Assembly (NCBI GenBank): GCA_009840385.1
Contig: VXNX01000013.1
Span: 248,001-312,000 of the forward strand
Origin: Candidatus Dadabacteria bacterium
GTDB taxonomy: Bacteria > Desulfobacterota_D > UBA1144 > Nemesobacterales > Nemesobacteraceae
DNA length: 64,000 bases
Direction: 5' to 3'
Shown one piece after another: positions 48,498-58,259 of the stretch. The stretch's first letter is position 1. Every line of letters begins with the position of its first letter. A model generated the notes under the pieces. The model saw only the letters and a list, made by a program, of their open reading frames with translations, searched no databases and was not told the DNA's origin. A program made the translations under genes and the position numbers.

Positions 48498-49589
48498 TTA
48501 TCTTTCTCTCCAGGATACAACGGTCGGATATGAATTCTTCTTTTTCAGGTTTTTGCGGATGACGGCTCGAATCTGTCTTGACACCGGAATTTCTCTTCCC
48601 ACCATGCCGGTGGAGACGGCGGTATAAACATCGCTTTTCCCGCCTTTAAGAACCACGCCCGAAATACCGGAACTTATTTTCAGACTGGAATCCACTTTCT
48701 TCAAGATCTTCTTGGTCTCACTAGCCGATATGATCCTCTTGGTGCTCCTGCGTGTTACTATCTCGTCGGCCATTCTCCGCACAACGCTGTCTTTTATCTC
48801 TCGGTAATCGCTCTGTCTCTCGTTGACCGAGACCCCAGCGGCCTTGATAGTAGACATTATCACCGTCTCCGGAGCGGTGCTGAAATTCACCTGCTTGTCC
48901 TTAGGATACACGGTCAGATAGTCCTTGACCTTGAAAAAGAAATCCTTATCCATCCCCTGAATCATCCTAATTTCCTCAACGCTGTCAAGCAGCCCGTCTT
49001 TGATATAATAGGGGTTTTCAAGTCCCGCGTAATAAGCTGCGGTGGCACCATCGGGATCCTGATCGTTTCCAGCGCCTTGCACCGCTCCGTCAAGCCAGTT
49101 TACAAGGCTTGCCACGAAAAGATCGGCTTTCTCCGTCTCCACACCGAGAAAGCGGAAAAGTTCATTTAGCTGCGTGCGGACCTGGAAATCCACCCGGTTT
49201 GATTTCTGGTCCACAAGAGCGTTGAGGTTGACTCTTGATCTCTCATCTATCACCTCAAGGGATATGTTTCCGTCTCCAATGGGGAAGGAGCTGATGGAAA
49301 GACTCCATCCGCCGGCACCGTTCTGCGACTTTATTGCCTGGGCTAGCACTCCCTTGATTACGGGAATATCCTCAAGCGTTTTCTTTCTCAGCACGCCTTG
49401 TACGACCCTCACCCCCGATTTCGCTATATGTCTTGCCTGGACGTCGCTTGAGCTGTTCGCGGAGATCTCGTAGCTCACGCGGGTTGAATATATGAAGTCA
49501 ATAACGATCGTGGAGAGTATGGCGATCGTTATGACGACAATAACAAGGACTATACCTCTCTGCGCTGTTTTCGAATCTGCTCTCCGCAT
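48498..49589 (-). CDS. gspK: Type II secretion minor pseudopilin GspK
   Basis: A 363-residue tip pseudopilin of the type II secretion system. The prepilin start is QRGIVLVIVVITIAILSTIV, where the usual Phe after Gly is Ile, as often in GspK. The large soluble domain with DERSRVNLNALVD and WLDG (calcium and helix-hairpin region) and two SAM-like domains is typical. It ends the operon; its stop is two bases before the tRNA-Leu gene. Confidence 0.92.
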   Translation of the reverse strand: MRRADSKTAQRGIVLVIVVITIAILSTIVIDFIYSTRVSYEISANSSSDVQARHIAKSGVRVVQGVLRKKTLEDIPVIKGVLAQAIKSQNGAGGWSLSISSFPIGDGNISLEVIDERSRVNLNALVDQKSNRVDFQVRTQLNELFRFLGVETEKADLFVASLVNWLDGAVQGAGNDQDPDGATAAYYAGLENPYYIKDGLLDSVEEIRMIQGMDKDFFFKVKDYLTVYPKDKQVNFSTAPETVIMSTIKAAGVSVNERQSDYREIKDSVVRRMADEIVTRRSTKRIISASETKKILKKVDSSLKISSGISGVVLKGGKSDVYTAVSTGMVGREIPVSRQIRAVIRKNLKKKNSYPTVVSWRER

Positions 49590-50260
49590 CAGTCAGCCAC
49601 CGGTATGGCAACAATCATGGAATGGACTTCTTCCTGTCCTCGGTCCCCCACCAAAACGATCTGGATCTGAACGGCTCCGGGAAATCCTCGCATTACTGAC
49701 GAATCCCACTCCCATACTCTCTGCTCACTCGCCGAGTTCAGGGACCGCCCGCTAAGGAAATTCACCCGGAAACTCAGCACCCTCTCCGAAAGTGGGTACG
49801 CGGCTCCGGCCTCATCGTTTCCGATCCAGTAATTATCCTTCCTCATAAGGGCGAACATATTTTCGCGCTCGCCGCGGAGCGGAAGCACGTAATAGGATAT
49901 CTCACTCTGACCGGACTGGGTGGAATAATGCGTTGGGTCCTTTGCAAAAGAAGTAAAGACAATCCTGCTATTCTCCCCTTCAAGCCTCCCGGTAAAATAG
50001 CGGTAGGTGGAGGAAGAAGTCCCGGCGTTGATATTCCCCCGGGGAAACGCATTCACCAAGTCGTGGCGCATCTTGAGCAGGATGGTGTTTGTCTCCTGGA
50101 TCAGTTCGTTTTCCGTCTCCACTCTGCGTTTGGCGGTTATTAGCTGGGAAAAAGAACTATAGAGCATCGTAAGCACGATGACCGTTATAGTGACGGCGAT
50201 AAGAACCTCTATAAGGGTAAAGCCGCTTTTGTCATCCCGAATCGACGAAGTTGATTTCAT
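49589..50260 (-). CDS. gspJ: Type II secretion minor pseudopilin GspJ
   Basis: A minor pseudopilin (224 residues). The cleavage motif is KSGFTLIEVLIAVTITVIVL, with Glu5 of the mature protein. The soluble part has the long loops of GspJ, ending in VQIQIVLVGDRGQEE. The ATG at 50260 has GGGGAGG directly upstream; one at 50279-50277 is in frame but lacks it. It overlaps gspI by 29 bases and touches gspK. Confidence 0.9.
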   Translation of the reverse strand: MKSTSSIRDDKSGFTLIEVLIAVTITVIVLTMLYSSFSQLITAKRRVETENELIQETNTILLKMRHDLVNAFPRGNINAGTSSSTYRYFTGRLEGENSRIVFTSFAKDPTHYSTQSGQSEISYYVLPLRGERENMFALMRKDNYWIGNDEAGAAYPLSERVLSFRVNFLSGRSLNSASEQRVWEWDSSVMRGFPGAVQIQIVLVGDRGQEEVHSMIVAIPVAD

Positions 50261-50606
50261 AGCTTTCCTCCCCGTCATCCCAGGTTATAAGAATATTTAC
50301 GATGTTCATTTTCGCTTCGAACTGCGGCAGGTTGTAAGGAACGACCACGATATGCCACTCAAAGCCCGGATGGTTATCAAACTTTCCGCTTCTCTTCGAC
50401 GCGGAGGGAAGCCCCTCGGCGTCAATCCGGGAAGCTATCTCGTCAGCAAGGCTCGTGGCTATGAGATAGTTTGTGGATCTTGTGGCAATATTTATATTGT
50501 GACCCACAATGCCGAGTATGGACACCATCGCGAAGGCAAGCAACCCCACAGCAACCATGACTTCAAGCAGCGTGAATCCGCAAATGCCGTTTTTCCAGGT
50601 TCTCAT
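50232..50606 (-). CDS. gspI: Type II secretion minor pseudopilin GspI
   Basis: A 124-residue minor pseudopilin with the motif CGFTLLEVMVAVGLLAFAMVS (cleavage after Gly, Glu5) and the family block TNYLIATSLADE. GspI, J and K form the tip of the pseudopilus, and the gene order H-I-J-K is preserved here. It ends inside the start of gspJ. Confidence 0.92.
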   Translation of the reverse strand: MRTWKNGICGFTLLEVMVAVGLLAFAMVSILGIVGHNINIATRSTNYLIATSLADEIASRIDAEGLPSASKRSGKFDNHPGFEWHIVVVPYNLPQFEAKMNIVNILITWDDGEESYEINFVDSG

Positions 50607-50618
50607 TCCGTTTTTCTC

Positions 50619-51152
50619 CTACTGCTCCGTCACGCTTTGAAGCCGGTTGTTAAACTCGACGTACCTGTCAAAAACTTTCGTAGCCCCCGTATAGGGATTA
50701 GTTGAAAGCGTGAAGAAATTGTCCTCACCGGTTCTCAGGTGAATAACCGCTGAGTCGACAATCCCAGTTGGCAGAAAAAGTATAAACGCGTCCCTTCCCG
50801 AACCGACTTTCCCTTGAGTTCTCTCTGTTTGTATGTCGTTGAAAAAAACTCCGTTGGGAAGATTCCTGCGGCCGTATCCGGAATCCTCTCGCGCCTGAAA
50901 CTGGTTTCCCTCAAGAACCTCCGCCCAGTACTCCCCGGCGTCAATATCGAAAGAAAGCTTATATATCCGCTTTTCAAAGATGGACCTGCTGTAAAGATAT
51001 CTTATTGTCGTTACAAGCCCTCTTGAAGCGCTGCGCAGGTTCATGTCATCTGTCTTGAAGACCCTCGGCATCGCCACGGAGAAAAAAGCTCCGAGCAGAA
51101 AAACAACCACCATGAGTTCAATTAATGTAAAACCTGCGGATTTTCTTCTCAT
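50619..51152 (-). CDS. gspH: Type II secretion pseudopilin GspH
   Basis: A 177-residue pseudopilin with the motif SAGFTLIELMVVVFLLGAFFS and a beta-rich C-terminal domain. It overlaps the gspG stop by four bases. A role in pilus initiation is known for the family. The relaxed C-terminal domain makes it the least conserved pseudopilin here, but position H is clear from gene order. Confidence 0.88.
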   Translation of the reverse strand: MRRKSAGFTLIELMVVVFLLGAFFSVAMPRVFKTDDMNLRSASRGLVTTIRYLYSRSIFEKRIYKLSFDIDAGEYWAEVLEGNQFQAREDSGYGRRNLPNGVFFNDIQTERTQGKVGSGRDAFILFLPTGIVDSAVIHLRTGEDNFFTLSTNPYTGATKVFDRYVEFNNRLQSVTEQ

Positions 51153-51568
51153 CTGTCTCTGCTGGACAGATCGTCGTCTGAATTCCCCACCCCGTCGGGG
51201 CCATTAGACCTTATATAGTACAGTCCGTCCTCGGTCTGGTCGGTCCCGAAATATACAAACTCGTTTCCCCAAGGATCAAGCGGCACGCCTGCGGATTCCA
51301 GATAACGCCTCCACCTCCTGGCTTCCCTGCCAACCGTTACGGGTTCGACCAGAGCGCGTAATCCCTGCTGGGTTTCGGGATAAAAACCGTTATCAAACTT
51401 AAACAGCTGGAGCGCCTGCTCAAACTGCCTGATCTGAATCATGGCCTGTTTTTCCTTTGCCCTCTCCCCCTGACCTATCACGTTGGTGCCTACTATGTAG
51501 GCAAGCCCTGCTATGATAAGCACGACCACCATAATTTCAATCAGAGTAAATCCCATCTGGGATCTCAT
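51149..51568 (-). CDS. gspG: Type II secretion major pseudopilin GspG
   Basis: The main pseudopilus subunit, 139 residues. The motif MGFTLIEIMVVVLIIAGLAYIVG is followed by the GspG block FDNGFYPETQQGLRALV, then PLDPWGNEFVYFG and the calcium-binding end NGPDGVGNSDDDLSSRD. These features separate it from type IV pilins. Confidence 0.96.
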   Translation of the reverse strand: MRSQMGFTLIEIMVVVLIIAGLAYIVGTNVIGQGERAKEKQAMIQIRQFEQALQLFKFDNGFYPETQQGLRALVEPVTVGREARRWRRYLESAGVPLDPWGNEFVYFGTDQTEDGLYYIRSNGPDGVGNSDDDLSSRDR

Positions 51569-51584
51569 TTTCTCTACCTCCTGT

Positions 51585-52793
51585 TCAGTTTATTACCGAA
51601 GTTAGATTCAACACTGGTAAAAGTATAGCAAAGACTATAAAACCCATCACAACGCCCATAATCAGTATCATTACCGGTTCAAGAAGAGAAGTCAGAGTGG
51701 AAAGCATGCCATCGACCTCGGTGTCGTACATATCAGCCACTTTCGAGAGCATGTCTTCAATTTTGCCGGCCTCCTCCCCCACAGATACCATTCTCACTAC
51801 AAGGGGCGGAAAAATCCCGGTCTGTCCAAGAGAGGACCCGAATGCCGCTCCTTCCGCCACCTTGACCCGGACATCCTTGATATTTTCAACGTAAAGACTG
51901 TTTCCCAAGACCGATTCGCTCACCTTAACCGACTCAAGAAGAGGAATACCGCTTGAAAGCAACGTTGAGAGCGTCCTTGTAAAACGGGAAATCATTACTT
52001 TTGAAGACATTTTCCCGAACACCGGTACCCTCAGGGAAAACCTGTCGTATACTTTTTTTCCGGAAGGCGTTTTTACGTATCTGTGCGCAAAAAAGAATAC
52101 GACGGCCATAAAAACCAGAATCAGGGCGAAATTTTCCCTTAGAAAATCGCTTGCCCCTATGAGCACTACTGTAACAAAGGGCAGAGCCTTGTTGCTGGCC
52201 TCGAATATATCGGCGACTTTGGGAATTACAAAAGTCATCATGAAAACAAGCACCCCAAGCCCAACGATAAACATTATCGCCGGATATATCATTGCGCCCC
52301 TTATCTTCGAATTGAGTTCCTGCTGCTTTTCAAGAAAATCCGCGAGACGGTCAAGTACGACGTCAAGAGTTCCGCTCGCCTCACCCGCGCGGACCATGCT
52401 CACATAAAGATCGGAAAAAACGTTTTTATGCTCCTCGAGCGCAACATGGAGAGAACTGCCTTCACTCACTCGGCTTCGCACCTGGGAGAGAATCTCCTTA
52501 AGCTTCTGATCATCTGTCTGCTCGTAGAGAGCCACAAGCGACGTTTCAAGAGGAAGACCGGAAGAAACCAGAGTGGAGAACTGTCTCGTCATGACGGCAA
52601 GCTCCGAGGTGCTTACCCCGGTCCACGGAAGGCTTATAGACGAGCGGCGAGACCCGGTCGCTTCCTTTATGGAAGAGAGATAGACCCCTCCTTTTCTTAG
52701 CTTGTCGCTTGCGATCTTGACCGATTCCGCGCTTATAACACCCCTTACCGATTCGCCCTTGTCGTTAATGGCTTTATAGTTGTAAACAGGCAT
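51585..52793 (-). CDS. gspF: Type II secretion inner-membrane protein GspF
   Basis: A polytopic inner-membrane protein of 402 residues that binds the GspE ATPase. It has two homologous T2SSF domains, about 70-190 (MTRQFSTLVSSGLPLETSL) and 270-390 (FTRTLSTLLSSGIPLLESV), and three membrane helices near 170, 220 and 380. The start MPVYNYKAINDKGESVRGVI is typical. Confidence 0.95.
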   Translation of the reverse strand: MPVYNYKAINDKGESVRGVISAESVKIASDKLRKGGVYLSSIKEATGSRRSSISLPWTGVSTSELAVMTRQFSTLVSSGLPLETSLVALYEQTDDQKLKEILSQVRSRVSEGSSLHVALEEHKNVFSDLYVSMVRAGEASGTLDVVLDRLADFLEKQQELNSKIRGAMIYPAIMFIVGLGVLVFMMTFVIPKVADIFEASNKALPFVTVVLIGASDFLRENFALILVFMAVVFFFAHRYVKTPSGKKVYDRFSLRVPVFGKMSSKVMISRFTRTLSTLLSSGIPLLESVKVSESVLGNSLYVENIKDVRVKVAEGAAFGSSLGQTGIFPPLVVRMVSVGEEAGKIEDMLSKVADMYDTEVDGMLSTLTSLLEPVMILIMGVVMGFIVFAILLPVLNLTSVIN

Positions 52794-52825
52794 TTCCAGA
52801 TACCGATGTTAAGGATAACCGTGGA

Positions 52826-54508
52826 CTAGGTCTCCGCCAGTTCCTCTTCAGTGACCCTGAGCACTTCGTCAATCGACGTTATGCCTTTCGCAACTTTGTC
52901 GGCACCGTCCATTCTCAGGGTGACGAGTCCGTTTCTCAGGGCCTTTTCCTTAAGCGTGGCCGAATCCGGGTGGGTCAGGACAGTGTTTTTAAGTTCGTCA
53001 TCAATAAGAAGTATCTCGAAAATCGCTATTCTCCCGGAGAACCCCGTCCCCATGCACTCCTGGCACCCCTTGGCTCTGTAGATCTTTCCTTCGGGACAAG
53101 ACTCGCGCGCTAGCCCAATACGGCTAAGCTCCTCATCAATCGGTACGTACTGTTCCTTGCACTGCTCGCAAAGAATCCTGACAAGTCTCTGGGCTATGAC
53201 CGCCGAGAGGGTCGAAGCTATGAGAAAGGACTCCACTCCCATGTCGGCAAGCCTGGTCACGGCGCTTACCGAATCGTTGGTATGAAGCGTGGAGAATACG
53301 AGGTGTCCGGTAAGAGAGGCATTCATGGAAATATCGGCGGTTTCCCTGTCCCTTATTTCCCCCACCAGTATAACGTCGGGATCCTGTCTCAGTATTGAGC
53401 GAAGTCCGTTTGCGAACGTAAGATCGACCTTGGTGTTGACCTGTATCTGGTTGATCCCCTGTATCTGGTATTCAACCGGATCCTCTACGGTAATTATCTT
53501 CTTGTCGGGAAGATTGATTCTCTGCAGGGCGGCATAAAGACTCGTCGTCTTGCCGCTTCCCGTGGGTCCCGTAACGAGTATGATCCCATGGGGACGCTGG
53601 GTAAGAGATTCCACAAGTTCAAGCTTCTTGCCTTCAAGGCCCAGCTGCTCGAAGCTCATAAGCACTGAAGACCTGTAAAGCAGCCTCATCACCACGCTTT
53701 CTCCCCACGAAGTGGGAACGGTCGAGACCCTTACGTCTATATCTCTTCCCCCAATCTTAAGCCTTATGCTTCCGTCCTGGGGCTTTCTTTTCTCCGCTAT
53801 GTCAAGCTCGGACATGATCTTCACGCGCGAAATTACCGAAGACTGCACCGTCTTCGGAACTTTCGTCACGTCGTGCAGAATGCCGTCCTTTCTGAACCGG
53901 ACCAGCACCTCTTTCTCGAAACACTCTATGTGAATATCGCTTGCGTGCTCCCTTACGGCCTGGAAAAGAAGCGTGTTTATGAATTTTATGATCGGGGCTT
54001 CGTCCTCGGCCTCAATCAGATCCTGAGGTTCTGTAAACTCCATTTCGGAGAGCCCGGAACCCTCGTTTATATCTTCTGAGACAACATCCTTGCCCTGTTC
54101 GTAAACCCTGTTGATGCTGTCGTTGAGCACGCGCTCAAGGGTAATATATGTTTCAAGCGAGCACCCGAAGCGGGAGCGCACTTCGTCAAGGGCATAGAGT
54201 TCCTGGGGCGGGGCGAATACGACTTTGAGCGTCCCGTTATCCTTGTTTATGGGAAGTATTCTGAATTTTTTCGCGAAACTGATCGGGAACTGTTTTATCA
54301 GTTCATAATCTATCTCGTCTTCCGGAATCGATTCGATCTTCTCGATTCCGTAGAATTCGGAAAGAACGTCAAGGGCCGGGAAATCCTTGAGTACATCTGT
54401 TTTGAGCAGTATGTCTTCGGTGTTCCGGCCGTTTTTCCCTTTCAGCTCTTCAATTCTCCCCATCACCTCGGGGTAGCGCCTGCTTATTATTTCGTCAAGA
54501 GCCTTCAT
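52826..54508 (-). CDS. gspE: Type II secretion ATPase GspE
   Basis: The hexameric secretion ATPase, 560 residues. The N-terminal domains are followed by DIHIECFEKEVLVRFRKDG, Walker A GPTGSGKTTSLY, the Asp box TVEDPVEYQIQG, Walker B ILVGEIRDRETA and the His box STLHTNDS. The four-Cys zinc domain (CEQC and CQEC) marks a secretion rather than a retraction ATPase. It lies between gspD and gspF. Confidence 0.96.
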   Translation of the reverse strand: MKALDEIISRRYPEVMGRIEELKGKNGRNTEDILLKTDVLKDFPALDVLSEFYGIEKIESIPEDEIDYELIKQFPISFAKKFRILPINKDNGTLKVVFAPPQELYALDEVRSRFGCSLETYITLERVLNDSINRVYEQGKDVVSEDINEGSGLSEMEFTEPQDLIEAEDEAPIIKFINTLLFQAVREHASDIHIECFEKEVLVRFRKDGILHDVTKVPKTVQSSVISRVKIMSELDIAEKRKPQDGSIRLKIGGRDIDVRVSTVPTSWGESVVMRLLYRSSVLMSFEQLGLEGKKLELVESLTQRPHGIILVTGPTGSGKTTSLYAALQRINLPDKKIITVEDPVEYQIQGINQIQVNTKVDLTFANGLRSILRQDPDVILVGEIRDRETADISMNASLTGHLVFSTLHTNDSVSAVTRLADMGVESFLIASTLSAVIAQRLVRILCEQCKEQYVPIDEELSRIGLARESCPEGKIYRAKGCQECMGTGFSGRIAIFEILLIDDELKNTVLTHPDSATLKEKALRNGLVTLRMDGADKVAKGITSIDEVLRVTEEELAET

Positions 54509-54523
54509 TTCTTAAAAACTTCC

Positions 54524-57112
54524 CTATTCAAGCGTATTCAGGTCCCTTCTGTGAAGCAAGGTCTTTCTCCTCTGGTGATCCAGAAGCAACTGCTTCATGT
54601 CGCTTTCCGTCTCAACTATCCGCGGGGTAAGGAGTATCATCAAGTTGAGTTTCCTGCTCTGGTTGCGCTTGAACCTGAAGAGGTTTCCAATCAGCGGGAT
54701 ATCTCCAAGCAGAGGAGTCTTGTTGTGAAGCACCTCTTCTCTGTCCTGGACCAACCCGCCTATAACAAGGGTCTGTCCATTTTTGACTATAACTGACGAG
54801 TCGGCACTTCTAGTCGTGGTTGCGATACCGAACTGCGCTGTGTTAAGTCCCGCTGGAGCCTCCCGGGTGGAGGAAACTTCGGTAACTATGTCAAGGTTGA
54901 GGTATTCTCCTTCACTTATCTGGGGAGTAATGCTTAGCCTTATTCCAACCGGCAGTCTCTCAATCGTCTGAACCGTCACGCCGCTTGTGCCCACGGTGCT
55001 GCCCATCGGAAACGGTATTACGTCAGCCACCACTATCTCAGCCGGCTCATTGTCGGTTGTAATGATGCTCGGGGTTGAGAGAACATTGACGTCGGTCACG
55101 GAACTCAGTGCCTGAAACACCGCAGAGAACGAAGGAAGAGCCGGAAGCGGGCCTGAACCGTCGGCGTCAACTTCCTCTCCCACGACCCCAAGAAAAAGTC
55201 CTGAAAGACTGCCTATGGAGGTTGTTGCGATCGCAGGGTCGGCCGCAACTCCGAGGAGGCTCGGTATGCCCGGCAGCTGCTGTCCGACAAAACCGAGGTT
55301 GTCGCCTTCTATTCTAAGACCGAGACCGAAATTGGTTCCCAGCGCATTCAGGTTGTCAAGACCCACTTCAAGTATGGCAGCTTCCACGAATACCTGTCTT
55401 CTTCTTATGTCAAGCTTGTCCACTATCTGCTTGACCATTCTGTACTGAGTAAGAGAACCGATAACTATAATCGAGTTTGTCGCGGGGTCCGAAGTTATCT
55501 TCAGTCCATCGGCCGAAGACACGACAACGGAACCGCCACCGGTCTTACTGCTTCCTCCCCTCTCAATGGTTCCGCCTTGCGATCCGAGACCGCCGGTATT
55601 CCCACTTCTACTCAGGTTGCCCTCTCCGAGGCGGTTCGAAGATTGACCGGTTCTGCCGGACTGTTGCGTCTGGCCACGGGAGGAAACCGATGAAACCATA
55701 GCCCCCCCCCTCCCCTCCGCAAACAGATTCCCGAGAACTTCGATTATCTGCTCGGCATCGGCGTTTTTAACCGGTATGACGTAGACGTCCTGTTCAGCGT
55801 GTTCACTTTCTATGTCCAAAACAGCGATCGTTTCCTTTATCAGGGAAATGTCCCTCGGGTCGGCAATAACTATTATGGAATTCGTCCTCTCGTCATTTAT
55901 CACTTTAAACCCTAGAAGCTCGGAACTTCCGGATACGAAGCCGTCTTTCTTGCTCTTTGAAGCTTTTCTTTTGGCTCTTTGAGGGCTGAATATCTCAAGC
56001 AGCTTGTAGATGACGCTGGCCGAGCTTGTGTTATGCACCCTTACGAACTCTATTTTCTTGTTGTAATCAAGGCTGGCCACCACTTCGGCTATCCTGTTCA
56101 CGTTCTGCTCGTTGTCGATCACAACCAAGGTGTTTGACGGTTCGTAAGGCTTCATGAACCCTTCCTTGCTCACCAAGCTTCGAAGGGTGTTAGAGACCCC
56201 TTTGGCCTTTACGCTTTTAAGCTTTATAAGCTTCATCACGTATTTCTGGGAAGATTCTCCAGGGTCGAAATCCTGCCTCAACGGTATGCTTTCTGACTTT
56301 ATCCCCTTTTTCGGAACGACCTTGTTGACTCCGTCCGCGCTCACGACCGAATAGCCGTTCATATCAAGCAGTATTTCAAAAATCCTAAACGCGTTTTCTT
56401 TCTCGAAGCCACCCTGAGGAGTTATGATCGTCACGTTCTTGTCTCTGATCTGGTCACTCAGGAGATAGACCTCAGAGGTAATCTCACTTATAGTCTTCAC
56501 CATCTCCTTAAGCGTCATGTTGGCACGAAGGTTTACCATTCCCTGATCCTCGGGAATTTCCTCGTCCTTCTCTTCGAGGGTCTCATCAGCCGGAACCTCG
56601 GCAATCTCCTCACCCCCAGCTCCAGCGACTTCCTCGCTTGGGACCTCGGCAACCGCAGGCAACGTCTCCTCAGGTTTCTGTGCTTGAGACTCAGGCGTTT
56701 TCTGCGGCTCGGGTTCAGACTCAGCCACGACTCCCTCAGGCGCTAAATCGAGCGGGAGACCGGGTTCCTCAACGATACCCTCCACGGTCTCGTTGCCGGA
56801 AACCTTAACGGCGTCTTTGCCGAAGGGTCTTAAGGTTTCTTTGCGAGGGTCCTTTGCAGCCTCCTCCGCTAATAACTTCGCGGCCTCCTCGGTAACCTCA
56901 GCGGGTTCCGAGGGCGAATCTTCCCCGGATTCATTCTGCGCAGGCGCTTTTTTCAGTCTGGTACCCGGAGCGACAACAACCTTCGCTCTGGTAAGATCCG
57001 GCAGCGGCTCGGATTTCTCGGCGAAAGCCGGCTGCGGACAGACGACGGAAACAGAAAAAAAGAGAACCGCCGACAGAATCGGGAAAAGACTACTATTAAG
57101 AAGATATTTCAT
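54524..57112 (-). CDS. gspD: Type II secretion secretin GspD
   Basis: The outer-membrane gate of the system, 862 residues from the ATG at 57112 (a TTG at 57130 is possible). A signal peptide is followed by an unusually long acidic, Pro/Glu-rich spacer (about 35-195). After it come the N0-N3 domains (NLRANMTLKEMVKTISE, VIPVKNADAEQIIEVLGNLF with a Gly/Ser-rich insert) and the secretin domain (RQVFVEAAILEVGLDN to VIGGLVQD and PLLGDIPLIGNLF). The spacer is longer than in standard GspD and lies before N0. Confidence 0.94.
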   Translation of the reverse strand: MKYLLNSSLFPILSAVLFFSVSVVCPQPAFAEKSEPLPDLTRAKVVVAPGTRLKKAPAQNESGEDSPSEPAEVTEEAAKLLAEEAAKDPRKETLRPFGKDAVKVSGNETVEGIVEEPGLPLDLAPEGVVAESEPEPQKTPESQAQKPEETLPAVAEVPSEEVAGAGGEEIAEVPADETLEEKDEEIPEDQGMVNLRANMTLKEMVKTISEITSEVYLLSDQIRDKNVTIITPQGGFEKENAFRIFEILLDMNGYSVVSADGVNKVVPKKGIKSESIPLRQDFDPGESSQKYVMKLIKLKSVKAKGVSNTLRSLVSKEGFMKPYEPSNTLVVIDNEQNVNRIAEVVASLDYNKKIEFVRVHNTSSASVIYKLLEIFSPQRAKRKASKSKKDGFVSGSSELLGFKVINDERTNSIIVIADPRDISLIKETIAVLDIESEHAEQDVYVIPVKNADAEQIIEVLGNLFAEGRGGAMVSSVSSRGQTQQSGRTGQSSNRLGEGNLSRSGNTGGLGSQGGTIERGGSSKTGGGSVVVSSADGLKITSDPATNSIIVIGSLTQYRMVKQIVDKLDIRRRQVFVEAAILEVGLDNLNALGTNFGLGLRIEGDNLGFVGQQLPGIPSLLGVAADPAIATTSIGSLSGLFLGVVGEEVDADGSGPLPALPSFSAVFQALSSVTDVNVLSTPSIITTDNEPAEIVVADVIPFPMGSTVGTSGVTVQTIERLPVGIRLSITPQISEGEYLNLDIVTEVSSTREAPAGLNTAQFGIATTTRSADSSVIVKNGQTLVIGGLVQDREEVLHNKTPLLGDIPLIGNLFRFKRNQSRKLNLMILLTPRIVETESDMKQLLLDHQRRKTLLHRRDLNTLE

Positions 57113-57153
57113 AACCTGTTTTAACCTCAAGAAACCGATTTTTCGCCGCAGAC

Positions 57154-58104
57154 CTAGTAAACCGTGTACCGGTTGCTTTTTCTTTTGCCTCTCCTAGTGA
57201 AATCAACAGTAAATTCGCTCTGCCCCTTTAAGTCGGTCAAAAGCGAAAGAGCGTTCGGCACGTCGTTTAAAGCGACTTCATTTATCTGGTGAACTATATC
57301 CCCGTTTCTAAGACCCATTTTATAAAACACGCTTCTGCTCTTCACGCCGAAGATCTTGATGCCGTCATCGCGCGGCACAATTCTAGCCTCGGTTATTAAG
57401 CTTCTTGGTTCCGCTAGCAACTCATCAAACATCCTTCTCTCTATCTGGTACACGCCGTCGCCGACTTTGCTCACTCCCGAGGCCGACGACTTTTTCGACT
57501 TCACAGACGTCCTGCTTCTTTTGGGAGAAGAACTAGCGGCGCTTTTTGAAAAAACGGATTCAAGCTCATTTCCGCAGGTAATCAGTTCAGGACCTCCGGC
57601 GCGACGTATAGTCACTTCGCAGTCGTCTATTTTCACTACCTCCACTTTTTCGGATGCTATGAGGTCAACCAACTGCCCTTCAGAATAACCCTTTATTTTA
57701 AGATTTTCCATACTCTTTATTACTGCAACACTTTTGTTCGTTGAAGGATGAGTTCTGCTTTTGAGTATGAAAGTTCCCATGAGTTCAAGCTTAAGGGAGG
57801 TCTTCGGAGTAATTTCTCCCTCGAAAACCTCGGGAAGATCACCGGTGTCCGTCGGCCCCGAGTACCCACCAACTCCAAACAGATTCGTTTTCAATATCGA
57901 GTCGTAGTAACTCCTCGCACGATAAGGAATCTTAACCCGTCCGTACTTCTCCTTGTACAGGTGCTCGCCTGTCATACCGCCCTTGTCAGACTCTATTCTG
58001 TCACGCAAGCCGTTGTTGACCATAGCCGAGACCGAGTACGCGATGGCAACTATCAGCAAGACGTTTACGACCCATACATATTTCCTTAAAAGAAAAAAAA
58101 GCAT
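57154..58104 (-). CDS. gspC: Type II secretion protein GspC
   Basis: An inner-membrane protein of 316 residues that links the inner platform to the secretin. One membrane helix (about 12-30) is followed by the homology region (SYYDSILKTNLFGV, then LELMGTFI), a Ser/Lys-rich linker and a C-terminal PDZ-like domain (DGIKIFGVKSRSVFYKMGLRNGDIVHQINEV). It begins the leftward gspC-D-E-F-G-H-I-J-K series. Confidence 0.92.
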   Translation of the reverse strand: MLFFLLRKYVWVVNVLLIVAIAYSVSAMVNNGLRDRIESDKGGMTGEHLYKEKYGRVKIPYRARSYYDSILKTNLFGVGGYSGPTDTGDLPEVFEGEITPKTSLKLELMGTFILKSRTHPSTNKSVAVIKSMENLKIKGYSEGQLVDLIASEKVEVVKIDDCEVTIRRAGGPELITCGNELESVFSKSAASSSPKRSRTSVKSKKSSASGVSKVGDGVYQIERRMFDELLAEPRSLITEARIVPRDDGIKIFGVKSRSVFYKMGLRNGDIVHQINEVALNDVPNALSLLTDLKGQSEFTVDFTRRGKRKSNRYTVY

Positions 58105-58259
58105 AGTCAGTTCCTAAAATAATTCCGCATAATTTAATAGAATACCTTATTTTTTTGGCAATATCTCAATTATTATGCAACCTGCGGAAACGCAACGTCA
58201 CGAAAACCCGGAACTCCCAAGCGATACCGCGCCATGATTTTTAAATGCCAATGCAATGT

